NCBI GenBank assembly: GCA_950097015.1
Contig: CATNEN010000039.1
Location: 8,262,501-8,326,500 of the forward strand
Direction: 5' to 3'
Source: Macrostomum hystrix
Taxonomy: Eukaryota > Platyhelminthes > Macrostomidae
Length of the DNA: 64,000 nucleotides
Translations under genes and position numbers: made by a program
Notes under the pieces: generated by a model
Told to the model about the DNA's origin: nothing
Databases searched by the model: none
Seen by the model: only the letters and a program-made list of their open reading frames with translations
Shown: positions 53,001 through 63,857 of the stretch, piece after piece
How the letters are laid out: each line of letters begins with the position of its first letter
How positions within the stretch are numbered: position 1 is the stretch's first letter

Positions 53001-55206
53001 CCCTGAAAGCTTTTTTTCTGGTCCACTTTAACGAGTTTAGAGAGGCCCGCACAGGCCTCCATATTGTGCCTTCGCCAGCCGAAGGAGGCAATTACAATTG
53101 GCTTTTTTCAGTAAACACTGCAGGTAGACTCACGACTGGCGTTCCAAGCCTGACAGCCTTCACTGTGTCATGCTAAACGATAACTGCACAGAGTACCTCA
53201 GAACCCAAACATCTACTGCGCACCTGTGCCTGCCCATACATTATTGTTTAAACTCTCCGAATGCAAAAAACAAATACTCGTAGCGACCGCAGTGAATTTA
53301 AACTAAACAACTGCGCAAGCAGATCTTCTCTGTCACTTTACATCTTCTTTCAGAGGCTCAAGGGGCATCTCAGATTCATCTCATCTACCATTCTTATCTT
53401 TCCACTATTTCATCCCTCACAGGTCTTACCTCTCACACATCTCATCTATCATCCCTCTCATCTCCTGCGTATCTCGTCCCTCCTATCTTATCCCCCCGTG
53501 ACACATCTCCCCGGAGTCTCATCTCCCCTGTGTCTTATCTCCCCCCCGTGACACATCTCCCCGTAGTCTCATCTCCACCCTTGACACATCTCTCCGGAGT
53601 CTCATCTCCCCCGTGTCTCATCTCCCCCGTGTCTCACTTCCTCCGTATCTCATCTCTCCCGTGTCTCATCTCCCCCGTGTCTCATCTCCCCCGTATCTCA
53701 CCTCTTCCATGTCTCATCTCTCCCCTGTATCATCTCTCCCCTGTCTCATCTCTCCCCTGTCTCATCTCTCCCCTGTCTCATCTCTCCCATGTCTCATCTC
53801 TACCCTGCCACATCTCTCCCCTGTCTCATGTCTCTCCTGTCTCATCTCTACCCTGTCTCATCTCTCCCCTGTCTCATCTCTCCCCTGTCTCATCTCTCCC
53901 CTGTCTCATCTCTCCCCTGTCTCATCTCTCCCCTGTCTCATCTCTCCCCTGCCTCATCTCTCCCCTGTCTCATCTCTCCCCTGTCTCATCTCTCCCCTGT
54001 CTCATCTCTCCCCTGTCTCATCTCTCCCCTGTCTCATCTCTCACCGTCTGATTATCACCAGTCTCATCCCTCACCTGTCTCATCTCTCCCCTGTCTCATC
54101 TCTTTCCTGTCTTGCTTCGAACATGGCCTATAGGACTTTTAGCATCTCAAATTCCATTGGATTTTTTAGACCGTAAAGTGCAGATTTTATCACCGCAAGT
54201 CAAATTACTTAAATGCCGTGTCTATGCATGCATATAAAGTCTCGAATTCGATTTTTTTTGTACCCCCGATGACTGAAACCGGCCCTGCTAACCTCCAGTA
54301 CTCCGACGAGTTGCAGCCGGTTGGCAGGCGCTATTCCGGTGCGACCCCGGTAGGCGCACAGCCACCAGCCAGCAAGGCCAGGCGGCTGCTGGTCCAACAC
54401 CGTCAGGATCGCGTCGCGTCGAAAGTGCAGCTCAGTCTCGTAATTCGACTGGTTGTCGTATAGAGCCTTGGCTAGCAGCACCTGCGAACGGTGTTTGTGG
54501 GGAGTGTGATGGGGTGACATTGTGAGGACTGACATTGTGATGGACTGACATTGTGATTGAGTGACATTGTGATTGAGTGACAATGTCATAGAGTGACATT
54601 ATGATGAGTGACGGTTTGATGGAGTGACAGTGTAATGGTGTGACAATGGGATGGCGTGACAGCTTGACGACGAAGGGACCGTTTGATAGAGTGACAGTAT
54701 GATAGAGTGACTGTATGATAGAGTGACAGTATGATAGAGTGACTGTATGATAGAGTGACAGTATGATGAAGTGACAGTATGATGAAGTGACAGTATGATA
54801 GAGTGACTGTATGATAGAGTGACAGTATGATAGAGTGACAGTAGGATAGAGTGACAGTATGATAGAGTGACAGTATGATAGAGTGACAGTATGATAGAGT
54901 TAAAATAAAAAATGAAAGTATATCTAAAAACGGTGGATCCCATAGATTTAGCAGTGTTGAAACGATAGAACCTTATCAAAATGGACCATCAAAATGCTAT
55001 TAATTGAAGAACAATTCCAAGAATATCATGGACGATCCGGTAGTTTAAATTTCGTTCAAGCACAAAACCGCTGAACTCAAGCCTTCTGAAGCCAGACTCA
55101 CAGCACTCGCCAGCACTGGTCTGGGCGTCGGCTTGGAGATGCTGACATCACGATGCCAGGAGATGCTCCTCGAATCGCTGCCAATGCACCTGAGCAGCAG
55201 GTTCAT
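49559..55206 (-). CDS. BCAR1: p130Cas/BCAR1-family adaptor (4 exons)
   Basis: Focal-adhesion docking protein linking FAK and Src kinases to Crk. Four minus-strand exons in compatible phases give 784 residues (human BCAR1 is 870). The N-terminal SH3 domain (about 36-98) has ALYDN at 41-45, GWW at 73-75 and PANRL at 87-91, strongly Cas-like (human: DGWWLC, VPGNRL). A Ser/Pro/Gln-rich substrate region follows with tyrosines in DLYDN, DYAMVP, NYDELP, DYALPP and DYDY, fewer canonical YxxP sites than in vertebrates. Then comes a helical segment (about 400-600), and the last exon encodes the FAT-like C-terminal bundle (about 630-784). Polyglutamine runs occur in exons 3 and 4. The SH3 match carries the identification; the later regions agree by order and helical character. 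The paralogue type (BCAR1/NEDD9/EFS/CASS4) cannot be assigned, and an invertebrate is expected to have one Cas. Confidence 0.88.
50402..51921 (-). CDS. BCAR1: Cas exon 3 (substrate and helical regions)
   Basis: 1,520 bases between TTTCAAACAG and CAACG|GTGAGA. Low-complexity, Tyr-containing substrate region, then an ordered region beginning ECQLRLALPDAVSRLRQLE. Exon ends in Gln-rich codons. Confidence 0.87.
51922..53400. other. Cas intron 2, unique part
   Basis: Mostly unique intronic sequence; 52900-52990 contains a tRNA-like fragment described separately. Confidence 0.5.
52905..52990 (-). mobile_element. Possible tRNA-like fragment
   Basis: Minus strand carries CCTGGTTCGAGTCTCACCAA (good B-box) with GGCAGCGAGTGGAGCTAAGA about 40 bp upstream (weak A-box). 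No proper acceptor stem, so a decayed tRNA-derived element is more likely than a tRNA gene. Confidence 0.35.
53400..54112. repeat. 16-bp minisatellite, family A (array 2), in Cas intron 2
   Basis: Core 53700-54030 of uniform CTCTCCCCTGTCTCAT; the left shoulder is degenerate (CCCCCGTGTCTCATCT, CCGGAGTCTCATCT). Same unit as the arrays at 1-215 and 55915-56195. Confidence 0.96.
54293..54481 (-). CDS. BCAR1: Cas exon 2 (SH3 domain)
   Basis: 63 codons, exactly the SH3 domain, between CGTTCGCAG and CTGGAG|GTTAGC, phase 0 both ends. Starts VLLAKALYDN and ends RLQLVGVLE. Confidence 0.93.
54515..54903. repeat. 16-bp minisatellite in Cas intron 1 (GAGTGACAGTATGATA)
   Basis: About 24 copies. The right part is uniform; the left part has ACATTGTGAT variants and begins about 35 bp from the SH3-exon acceptor. 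Confidence 0.95.
55102..55206 (-). CDS. BCAR1: Cas exon 1
   Basis: 35 codons from ATG, ending GTGCT|GTGAGT in phase 0. A 5'UTR portion continues up to an acceptor TTTCTGCAG at about 55274. N-terminus Ser/Arg-rich with no domain. Confidence 0.7.
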
Positions 55207-55273
55207 GGTTAAGCGCGAGGCTGCACAGACTCAAGTCTTTGAGAGGCGACTCAATTCTAAGGATTTCGTTGGT

Positions 55274-55914
55274 CTGCAGAAAGATTATCAAACCGAAACA
55301 GAGGCCTAAAATATAGTAAACAAGTTTTCCTAATAATTTTCTGCGAGTATATTCTGGTGAGCTGGTAACACTATTTCTACTCTGCTGGCCAATCGCAGGG
55401 TTCAGTCTGCTTTCCTTCTGGCAGGAAGAAATAAAGGAAAGGCGGAGAACTGCCGAAAGTATTTCTGAGGTTGTTTGGTTCGTCTTTTAGTCTTCCATTG
55501 GTGCGAGTAATCACCTCCACATTTGCTGCTGCTAAGCGGAAGGGGCTACAAACAAGCGACAATTAGACACAGCAGCAGCTGCTGCGGCATGCAAAACGAT
55601 TCGCTACCTTGAAGGAACGCCACTTGGCCTGGAAACTCTGTCGCTAACATTTCACTTCCAGCCGACTTTTTTGGAAGGAAATTTGGTGCAAAATCTGCAC
55701 TCTAAAAACAGCTACGAATGTTGCTCATCTGTTTTACCTTATTAACAGAGTGGAAAGCTTAATCAACATTTTTTTTGGTTTTCTAGTTAAAAAAACTGAA
55801 ATTCTACAGGTACTTGGTGCCCTTGTGATTTCAAATATACATTTAAGGTCTAAAGCTGCATTCAGGGGGGCCGCAACCACTGGCCCGGAGACCCATACAG
55901 CTCACGAATTCTGG
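55274..55914. other. Cas upstream region
   Basis: Presumed intron or promoter sequence of the minus-strand Cas gene. No specific signal. Confidence 0.4.
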
Positions 55915-56192
55915 CCTTTCATCTCTCCCGTCTCATCTCTCCCATGTCTCGTCTCATCCCTTGTCTAATCTCACCCCTATCTCATCTCTCCACTGTCTCA
56001 TCTCTCCACTTTCTCATCTCTCCCCTGTCTCATCTCTCCCCTGTCTCATCTCATCCCTATCTCATCTCATCCCAGTCTCATCTCTCCCCTGTCTCATCTC
56101 TCTACTGTCTCATCTCATCCTATCTCATCTCTCCCCTGTCTCTTCTCTTCCCTGTCTCATCTCTCCCCTGTCTCATCTCTCCCCTGTCTCCT
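55915..56192. repeat. 16-bp minisatellite, family A (array 3)
   Basis: About 17 copies of CTCTCCCCTGTCTCAT with CTCATCCC and CTCTCCACT variants, same strand as arrays 1 and 2. Confidence 0.95.
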
Positions 56193-56790
56193 AGTGTCAT
56201 TTGTGTCATTTTTCACCAAAAAAGTCAACATAGAAGCATTCATTTTCGATGCGATGGTATGTCAGGTGTTCTGAAATCCAGTTAATATTGTTTTTCATTC
56301 GGTTTCAGTGGCAGCAAATTGGTCTTCAGAATCCAAACGATTGTTTCTCTCTGTCCAACCTACTACATAGGAATGTTTACGTTAATTTAAAAAGCCTAGA
56401 CAATGCTTCTACCTGGCTTTTTGCTGTTGCAAAAACAGAGAGGCAATCGCGTTGGTCGCAAATAAACCTATAACTAGTCAGCTTCCAAAAGGCAAGTAGG
56501 TTTTACAGCAAGCAACAGCCGTTAAAATTGCTCCTAGCATTGACATATTTGCCTGAACTTTGGTAGAAAGCATGGAGCCTATTAGCAACTGACCCCGTGA
56601 CAAATGCGCCGCGGCACACAGACCATCACTTCCTGCTGTCATGATGGCAAAGTGGCTTCTGAAAATAATTCTATAAACCTTTACCTTCAACACACAAAAC
56701 ATGACAGTTTATCCTATAGTAGAAGAGAAGACATATGATAAGATTAAGCGTTTGTTGGTTCGAGCTAAGAAGAAATCCCTTTCAGGAGAA
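56193..56790. other. Intergenic, no feature seen
   Basis: Unique sequence; no convincing frame or element. Confidence 0.4.
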
Positions 56791-56794
56791 ACGC

Positions 56795-57108
56795 TGAGGA
56801 TTTGGGTAAGGATTGGGGTAAGGATTGGGGTTTTGGATTGGGTTAAGGATTGGGGTAAGACTGAAGGATTGGGGTAAGACCGAAGGATTGGGGTAAGACC
56901 GAAGGATTGGGGTAAGACCAAAGGATTGGGGTAAGACCGAAGGATTGGGGTAAGACCGAAGGATTGGGGTAAGACCGGAGGATTGAGGTAAGACCGGAGG
57001 ATTGGGGTAAGACCGAAGGATTGAGGTAAGACCGAAGGATTGAGGTAAGACCGGAGGATTGGGGTAAGACCGAAGGATTGAGGTAAGACCGAAGGATTGG
57101 GGAAGATT
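56795..57108. repeat. 19-bp minisatellite (GGATTGGGGTAAGACCGAA)
   Basis: About 16 copies with GGATTGAGG and GACCGGA variants. The left end degenerates to GGATTGGGGTAA and GGATTGGGGTTTT. G-rich on the plus strand. Confidence 0.95.
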
Positions 57109-57655
57109 TTTTCCGCCAGCTAGCAGGTAAAAATGTAGCAAAAAATCTCGCATCTTACCATGCCAATGATAGCACAGCAGAGGTGACTGTAGCTACTTGT
57201 TGAGCAATTTATATAAGCGATAGATCACAACATTTAGTCAGCTTGAAGACCAAAAAGAAGAATTTCACTTGAAGAAAACTGTAGGGCTGTACAGCATTTA
57301 TACTTTTGTCGAGTACGTTGCTTTCGCCGCTTAGGCAGCAGAAACTATCTTTTGTACTGGTATATTCGTTGCCAAATTAGACGATTTTGTTTAGATTTTG
57401 ATTCTGGCCATTGCGGTGTTGATAAGATAATCAAATAATGTGCGTGTGTACGTTAAATAGAAATGGTCATTTATCAATGCACATGCCATATCGTACAATA
57501 TTACCAGCGCATTTCAGGCAAGATTATATATTATTCTGAATGCACTTAATTAGATCATTACCAAGTTGAGCCGAAAAAACCATAAATGTCTATAGCTCTA
57601 CTTACAACCGACTGGCAAGTAGGCATGATGGACTGTTTTAACTTAAACAGATAAA
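57109..57655. other. Intergenic, no feature seen
   Basis: AT-rich unique sequence between two arrays. Confidence 0.4.
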
Positions 57656-57659
57656 TAAA

Positions 57660-58205
57660 ATTTATCGGGGACTGAGGTCAACACACTGAAGGATCGGGGA
57701 CTAAGGTCAACACACTGAAGGATCGGGGACTGAGGTCAAAGCACTGAAGGATCGGGGACTGAGGTCAACACACTGAAGGATCGGGGACTGAGGTCAACGC
57801 ACTGAAGGATCGGGGACTGAGTTCAACACACTGAAGGATCGGGGACTGAGGTCAACACACTGAAGGATCGGGGACTGAGGTCAACACACTGAAGGATCGG
57901 GGACTGAGGTCAACACACTGAAGGATCGGGGACTGAGGTCAACACACTGAAGGATCGGGGACTGAGGTCAACACACTGAAGGATCGGGGACTGAGGTCAA
58001 CACACTGAAGGATCGGGGACTGAGGTCAACACACTGAAGGATCGGGGACTGAGGTCAACACACTGAAGGATCGGGGACTGAGGTCAACACACTGAAGGAT
58101 CGGGGACTGAGGTCAACACACTGAAGGATCGGGGACTGATGTCAACGCACTTAAGGATCATGGACTGAGGTCAACATCCTGAAGTATCGGGGACTGGGGT
58201 CAACA
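57660..58205. repeat. 29-bp minisatellite
   Basis: About 19 copies of a unit containing GATCGGGGACTGAGGTCAAC and ACACTGAAG. Very uniform in the middle, with degenerate units at the right end. Confidence 0.96.
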
Positions 58206-58880
58206 ACAAGTCATGTTAGTCCAGTTTAAAACAATTTTTTTTTCGTTGTCATAAGGCAGATGCACGACTGCACGAGGCATTGGGCGATGACAGTGTTCAA
58301 ACGTGTTATTTTTTCTCGTGTTCTCTTTATACACACATCCCTATTACACTCTATACACTACAAGATAAAGTTTATCTTTTAGTTCCAGCAAGCAAATCAC
58401 TTTATATTTGGTTTCTATGCCCGTCAAGATTTTACAGTCCTGGTTGAAATCCAGTTCACAGAAAGCCAGCAATAATTCAAAATCATTATTCGTATTGCAT
58501 TACATCTAATGTAAACAGCATTAGATGTCAGAAAAGTGTTAAAAAGTATTTTAAGCAGAGTTTTTTCTTCACCAAAACTCAAACTATAAACACGATAGCT
58601 CAGGGGTGTGCGTAACTGTCAACAGAAAATAATCAGGGTTAGTGATAAACCGAAACAATTTGCGTAGTTTGTCTATTTAGCTAAGTTCAGTCGGCTGACC
58701 CTATTATAGACGTTGAACATATATGAGCTCTAAAGAATTGATTTTTTTCTTCTTCACTTGCCCTATCTCATTCGCTTGCTCTTTGGCCTGAACGAGTCAT
58801 TCGTTCGGGGGGAGAGGGTTATAAAATTAATCAGCTAGCGAGTCACCCCGGGCCTTAGACTATCGCTCATCCAGCACCAG
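58206..58880. other. Upstream region of the thymosin gene
   Basis: Unique sequence; TTATAAAATTAATC at about 58820 is TATA-like but lies more than 200 bp upstream of the inferred 5'UTR exon. Confidence 0.35.
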
Positions 58881-58904
58881 CGCCACAGACCACACCCCTC
58901 TATC

Positions 58905-59020
58905 CTAATGTACATTCCTTAACCCCCAACGCGAGGAAGGAAGTGGGTTGAAAAACTAACCCGCAGAGTGGGTGTGCTTTGTACATTCCAGCAGTGTACA
59001 TTGGTGACGTTTAGTCACTT
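58905..59020 (+). promoter_or_regulatory. Putative thymosin promoter motifs
   Basis: GTACATTCC occurs twice (about 58912 and 58981) and GTACATTGG once (about 58996). ACATTCCA is a TEAD/MCAT-type site. The palindrome GTGACGTTTAGTCAC at 59004-59018 combines CRE-like and AP-1-like halves. Located about 80-180 bp upstream of the 5'UTR donor. Motif reading only. Confidence 0.35.
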
Positions 59021-59089
59021 CTCTGTCTCTCTCCGCTCAGAAGACCGCTCTACGAGATATAAGCTAGGCTCTCAACTAGATGCCGTCCA

Positions 59090-59147
59090 GTAAGCCTTAC
59101 TGCTCCGCCCCTAGCCTACCCTAACCGATAATACTAACGCTTTGCAG
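59090..59147 (+). other. 58-bp intron in the thymosin 5'UTR
   Basis: GTAAGC donor after TGCCGTCCA, branch-point-like TACTAAC 14 bp before the acceptor TTTGCAG. Alternatively the acceptor at 59147 receives a spliced leader, if this species uses trans-splicing. Confidence 0.55.
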
Positions 59148-59171
59148 TTCATAACCAAAAAAGCTCAAAAC

Positions 59172-59528
59172 ATGGCCGACGCTAATGCTGTGCTGTCCGA
59201 TATTAACAAGTTCAACAAGGACCAGATGAAGCATGTCGAGGTGGCTGAGAAGACCCTCCTGCCAGACAAGGACCAAGTTGAGACCGAGCGCAAGGAGGTG
59301 CAACTGCGCCAGGAGATTGAGCAGGATCACCAACTGAATCACGTGAAGGTGGAGGAAAAGGTTCAACTGCCTTCGTCTGACGACATCGCCCTGGAGCGGC
59401 AGGAGCTGCAGCTGCGCGCCGAGATCGAGAAGGAGCACTCGCTGAAGCATGTGGATCCGTGCGTGCGCAACAGCCTGCCGGACGCGGAGACCATCGCCCA
59501 GGAGAAGAAGGCGCTGGGTCAGGAGTGA
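59172..59528 (+). CDS. TMSB: Beta-thymosin, three-repeat (Ciboulot-like)
   Basis: Cytosolic actin-monomer-binding protein of 118 residues in one coding exon. Three tandem beta-thymosin/WH2-like repeats of about 36 residues: each has an amphipathic helix (DINKFNKDQ, LRQEIEQDHQ, LRAEIEKEHS), an actin-binding LKHV-type motif (MKHV, LNHV, LKHV), a proline-turn motif (LLPDKDQV, QLPSSDDI, SLPDAETI) and a closing ER/EK helix. This is the architecture of fly Ciboulot and nematode tetrathymosin rather than the single 43-residue vertebrate form. MADANAV is the chosen start; the earlier in-frame ATG at 59142 lies across the inferred acceptor at 59148. Third repeat ends EKKALGQE, then TGA. Confidence 0.93.
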   Translation: MADANAVLSDINKFNKDQMKHVEVAEKTLLPDKDQVETERKEVQLRQEIEQDHQLNHVKVEEKVQLPSSDDIALERQELQLRAEIEKEHSLKHVDPCVRNSLPDAETIAQEKKALGQE

Positions 59529-60335
59529 AGCTGCTCTGATGCCTCATCCATGAACGGAGCAGCTATAGACACTGGAAGGCTTGCTTAGGCTATGTTCCTA
59601 TCTTATTAGTTCTTAACATTCTTGTAGCATTCGGTATTTATTTGATTTGTTAGCAAGTTAATTCTCATTTTGTTTAACAAAAGTATGACTGGCTTTACTG
59701 ACTGGGCTGAATTAGAATCAGATTGGCACAACCAATGGAACAGGTGGCTAAGCGTTGAAGACTCGAGACTACACAGAGAACTAAGCATTGAGCAAGGCAC
59801 CGTTTGTCACTGAAATTATTTGTTTTCCCATTTTTTTACTTTTCCTCTAGTTATAGTAGTGTAAGCCAGCATTCGCTTTATTTATTAATCGATTAATCGT
59901 AAGGGCCGTATGCAGTAATTAATACTGATACAATGCAATAATTTTGATAGTTTGTGTTGCTATAATTTTCACCTGTAATTTTCCCTAATTTTGAGCAATG
60001 AGCGCTTTGCTGCCATATCTAGATAGGATTTTGCTCCACATCTTGACTTATAGATCATTGTGAACTATCGATTGTCCCTCTGCTTCTAATCTAAAATAGC
60101 CTATAGCTGCTCCAATGATCCTTTAACAGCTCCGCATGTGGGTATTGTGCAATTTTCTACAAGCCGCACGTCGCTTATTCTTCCTTTATATACCAATCAA
60201 ATCCACCGGTTCTTTTCTAAAATACAAATGTATGCTCTTTTGATATGCGTTACATGGGCTTGGTTTGAACGCTTTCGCTATGTCCCATATCACACAAATG
60301 TACCGACCGATTTTCGCTCATTTATAAATTTCAAA
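59529..60335. other. Thymosin 3'UTR and intergenic
   Basis: AT-rich. I could not choose a polyadenylation site; no AATAAA is obvious close to the stop. Confidence 0.4.
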
Positions 60336-60339
60336 TAAG

Positions 60340-60822
60340 ATCTCAGTGAGATCTAGGGAACTCTGGGGATCTAGGGACGCTGAGGACATCTCAGTGAGAT
60401 TTTAGAGAGTCTAAAGATCTGAGTGAGATCTATGAAGATTTCGGTGAGATCTAAGGAGATCTGAGTGAGATCTGAGTGAGATCTAAAGAGATCTGAGTGA
60501 GATCTAAGGAGATCTGAGTGAGATCTAAGGAGATCTGAGTGAGATCTAAGGAGATCTGAGTGAGATCTAAGGAGATCTGAGTGAGATCTGAGTGAGATCT
60601 AAAGAGATCTGAGTGAGATCTAAGGAGATCTGAGTGAGATCTAAGGAGATCTGAGTGAGATCTAAGGAGATCTGAGTGAGATCTAAGGAGATTTGAGTCA
60701 GATCTAAAGAGATTTGAGTCAGATCTAAAGAGATTTGAGTCAGATCTAAAGAGATAGGAGTGAGATCCAAGGAGATCTGAGTGAGATCTAAGGAGATCTC
60801 AGTGAGATCTAATGAGGTCCGA
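60340..60822. repeat. 21-bp minisatellite (GATCTGAGTGAGATCTAAGG)
   Basis: About 22 copies, with an insertion of an extra GATCTGAGTGA half unit recurring twice at a spacing of about 116 bp, and GTCAGATCTAAAGAGATTTG variants at the right. GAGATC/GATCTC makes the unit rich in short palindromes. Confidence 0.95.
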
Positions 60823-61576
60823 CAGCAACACTGCTATACGCCCAATTCTGACGTGGTGAATGATTATAAAATGGGAAAGTGTGTTTACTACGAGCGTGCA
60901 TCTGTGCTTCTGTCCTGAATGACGGTATGTAATAGCTTATTGTGCTGCGCACAGCAACAAATGCGGATGCGAGTCGCCATTCATTGAAAATTGCAGCCTG
61001 CATGCACGATGAAATTATGAATTTCTTCTGCGCAATTCTTCAGACTCAACTGAAAGCAGCGACTGAAAATTCGATTCGTTTTTTTCTGGCTAAATGCTGC
61101 ATTGCACCTGCAGCCCGAGGCCTCTAAGGGAGTTTTGATTGTGGCTTCAGATCCAGACTTGGCCTTCTTAAAGACTGAAAACGAGACTATATACCGATTA
61201 CCTATTCTTAGGGATCTATTTTGTTACAATAGTTTTTGATGAAATAAAGTGCTCGATTTTAAAGCCCGCAATGCACGTAAATTTTCGATTACAGCTGTAA
61301 CAACAAGGTGACCATATATTTACCACAGCTAAGCGTCAAATTTCAATCAGAAACTTTTCAAGGCCAAGCTGCTAATTAATTATGCATTCCTTTGACTACA
61401 GTGTATTCGAATGTCCAGCTCATTATTCAATCCTAATTGGCCTAAATATGCTAAAACTCCCCCCCCCACAACGACTGATAATAGTGCACTAAACATTTAG
61501 AGAAATATAAATTCCACCGGAAATTATTCTGCTAGCCGACACTTAATGCGAATGTACTTTCAGAGAAAGGACCTGA
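60823..61576. other. Intergenic, no feature seen
   Basis: Unique sequence; AATAAA at about 61242 is isolated. Confidence 0.4.
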
Positions 61577-61800
61577 ATGGGGATGAGTGGCAGACTGGTT
61601 AACACGTTTGCCTCTCGCACCAAGGCCCCTGAGCTCGATTCCACGGTGAGGCCACATCCTTTTGGGGCGCAGCAGCGGAGAGAAGGCTGGGCGTGCAATT
61701 GACGCCGTTGAGGGCGATGCAACCTCCAAAGACGATGAAAAAGTCAGAGCAGATGTACACACATGTGTAAGCGTGTACCTGTGTACAGTATTTGTGTGAG
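61577..61800 (+). mobile_element. tRNA-derived SINE, family 1 (3'-truncated)
   Basis: Plus strand: GGGGATGAGTGGCAGACTGG, GAGCTCGATTCCACGG, TTTTGGGGCGCAGCAGCGGA, AAGTCAGAGCAGATGTACAC; ends after TGTGTGAGTACC, without the distal tail. Confidence 0.87.
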
Positions 61801-62214
61801 TACCCGCTGTTCTGCATAGGCTACAGGGAAAAGAAATGCACACCACATGTATGAGTCTTTGATTTCCTTAAATAATCGATAGCACACAGTGCTGGCGGTG
61901 CATGCGATAGCCAACCATTTAATTGAAGTCACGCCCATCGTAGTAGGCCATGTCTTGTAGGCCCCGGCTAGCCCCAATGGTGAGTCATCAGCATGGGCCC
62001 AGCAACTGTGTGTATCATACCGGATCATTTTGTGTCCGGTCAAGGAAAATGTCTTTACCGCATACAGGAGTGTGGTCTGTATCGTTACCCACAGACCCCA
62101 GTCTATATGAGTGACAGCTGAAACAAGCATCGGCAAGGCTTGGACAAGCATGTACGAGCCGTATATCGTTTCCACCCACAATATACCGCAGCAAGACTAC
62201 ACAGCACAACTCAC
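61801..62214. other. Probable intron of the gene starting at 62367
   Basis: Unique sequence. A minus-strand frame (61744-62181) is open but overlaps the SINE and shows no motif, so I do not call it coding. Confidence 0.35.
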
Positions 62215-62367
62215 CGGGAGCTGAATTTCCACCGTGACTCGCGCCTGCTTCTGCTGCCGACTTCCAGTGTCTCCGTAGCTGCTGCGCGGCAGCAAGCTGT
62301 CCGAATCGTAGTCGCGAAAGCCGTTACTGTCGCACGCTGCCTGCGACATCCGACTAGCTCGGGACAT
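62215..62367 (-). CDS. Probable first coding exon of an unidentified gene
   Basis: ATG at 62367, 51 codons, donor CTCCCG|GTGAGT in phase 0. Peptide Ser/Arg/Asp-rich (MSRASRMSQAACDSNGFRDY at the start, QARVTVEIQLP at the end). Coding-like composition and an excellent donor support it; no downstream exon could be tied to it, and the family is unknown. Confidence 0.5.
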
Positions 62368-63253
62368 TGTCTTTGGCTGTCGATTTTAATGCAAAATTAG
62401 CACGAGAAAAACAGAGCAATATAAACAGAATTTCGACGGCTACTTAAAATGTCTGCAAATCGGAACTTAAGAGAGTTCACTTAAAATCCTAGTTTTTTAC
62501 TTTTTTTTCTGCAAAATGCAAGGCAAATATTGTTTATGACTGTACTGCATCCCATGCAGATGAGTGTTTCGGTCAGTCGAATATCGCTTTATGAAGCTAT
62601 CAAGGTGGGGAAGCCAGGATCTGAGCCAATAGGTTGGCAGCTCGATGGAAGAGAAAAAAACGACGAAACGAAGGAAGAAAGGAACGGGGGGATATCGTAG
62701 TCGAATCGCGGATTGGGTTTGGGGTCGCGGTCGCGGGGAAGCATTGCTTCGATATGTAACTTTCGGGAGTTCGGGATATGGCTAAGGCCGCGGCCGTATA
62801 CAATGCCCCGCTGGCTAAGAGGATGGGACGCCTGTGTGAAGGTACCGAAACACATGCAATCGCTCCACAGGGAGCATTGCTAAAGATCCTATCCTATCCG
62901 GTCGGAAGTCCTAAAAAGAGCATTTTAGCCAGCACTCGCAGAGGTGAAGTTGAAGTTTCTGCCACGCTGGCATGCATGCGCGATGCACGCTAATGATGGG
63001 CGCAGAAACGAGCGCTGCACTTATAGTTGACCGAAACACAAAGCAAGAAGTGTAAAAGTGGCTGATGCGGTGCATAGACTTTTGGTTGACTTTTGCAGTA
63101 GCCCGGCATGGCAAGCACATGAATTTGGTTGGAAAACTAATCGCGCAAAATGATCGCTCGGAGCAGGCACTGCAACAACAGCACCGCTGCTGATGAAGGC
63201 AGACAATTGTGACCAGTCCTTTTCTGCCCTGATAGATGACTCTGGCAACTACC
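62368..63253. other. Intergenic, no feature seen
   Basis: Unique sequence between a putative first exon and a SINE. Confidence 0.4.
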
Positions 63254-63599
63254 GATTAATAATAATATAAATAGCTGCAGGAGGGCTGTGGGCAATCGTT
63301 CATAATTTGGTGACACTAGACCCGTAGCCAGCGAGAAGGCAATTCTGCCCATTTTGCTGATTCCTGAGCACACACTCACACAGGTGTGTACATTTGTCCT
63401 GACTTTCTCATTGTCAGGCAGTGTACACTCACTGTGCCTTGGAGGTTGGCCCTCGAGGGCGTAATTGCACGCCAAGCCCCCAAACCTTCTCTCCGCTCCG
63501 CTCTCTCTTCTCTCCATATGAATGTGGCTTCGCCGCGGAATCGAGCTCAGGGACCTCGGTGCGCGTGGCAACGCGTTAGGCGCTCTGCCACTCACCCCT
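63254..63599 (-). mobile_element. tRNA-derived SINE, family 1 (full-length copy)
   Basis: Minus strand, head at 63599 (GGGGTGAGTGGCAGAGCG), tail near 63254 (TATTTATATTATTATTAAT). Flanks TGGCAACTACC (63243-63253) and TGGCAGCAACC (63600-63610) look like an 11-bp target duplication with two mismatches. Confidence 0.88.
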
Positions 63600-63857
63600 T
63601 GGCAGCAACCATCGTAGTCGTGCATTTATTTCAGCATGTGAGGTCCTGTTCGTGCTGTAAAACTTGCAGCTGTACAGCAGCCCATGCAGCCCATGCATGC
63701 TGTAGTGGAAATATTTTAGGGCAAAAGTCCGGATTTAAGAAATGACAAAACCGCAACAATTGAACAACCAAGGAGCAAGTTTTTTGTAAGTATATTTCAC
63801 TCACGACAACAACAACAACAACAAAATACGCAAGCCCCAAACGTCAGGGAGGCGGCG

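Noticed and set aside
59121-59547. Minus-strand frames across the thymosin exon
   Set aside because: Complement of a well-defined three-repeat beta-thymosin; Leu/His composition is the mirror of its Lys/Gln/Glu codons.
61744-62181. Minus-strand 145-codon frame as a continuation of the 62367 gene
   Set aside because: Overlaps the SINE at its end, shows no motif, and the preceding exon ends at a strong donor at 62214.
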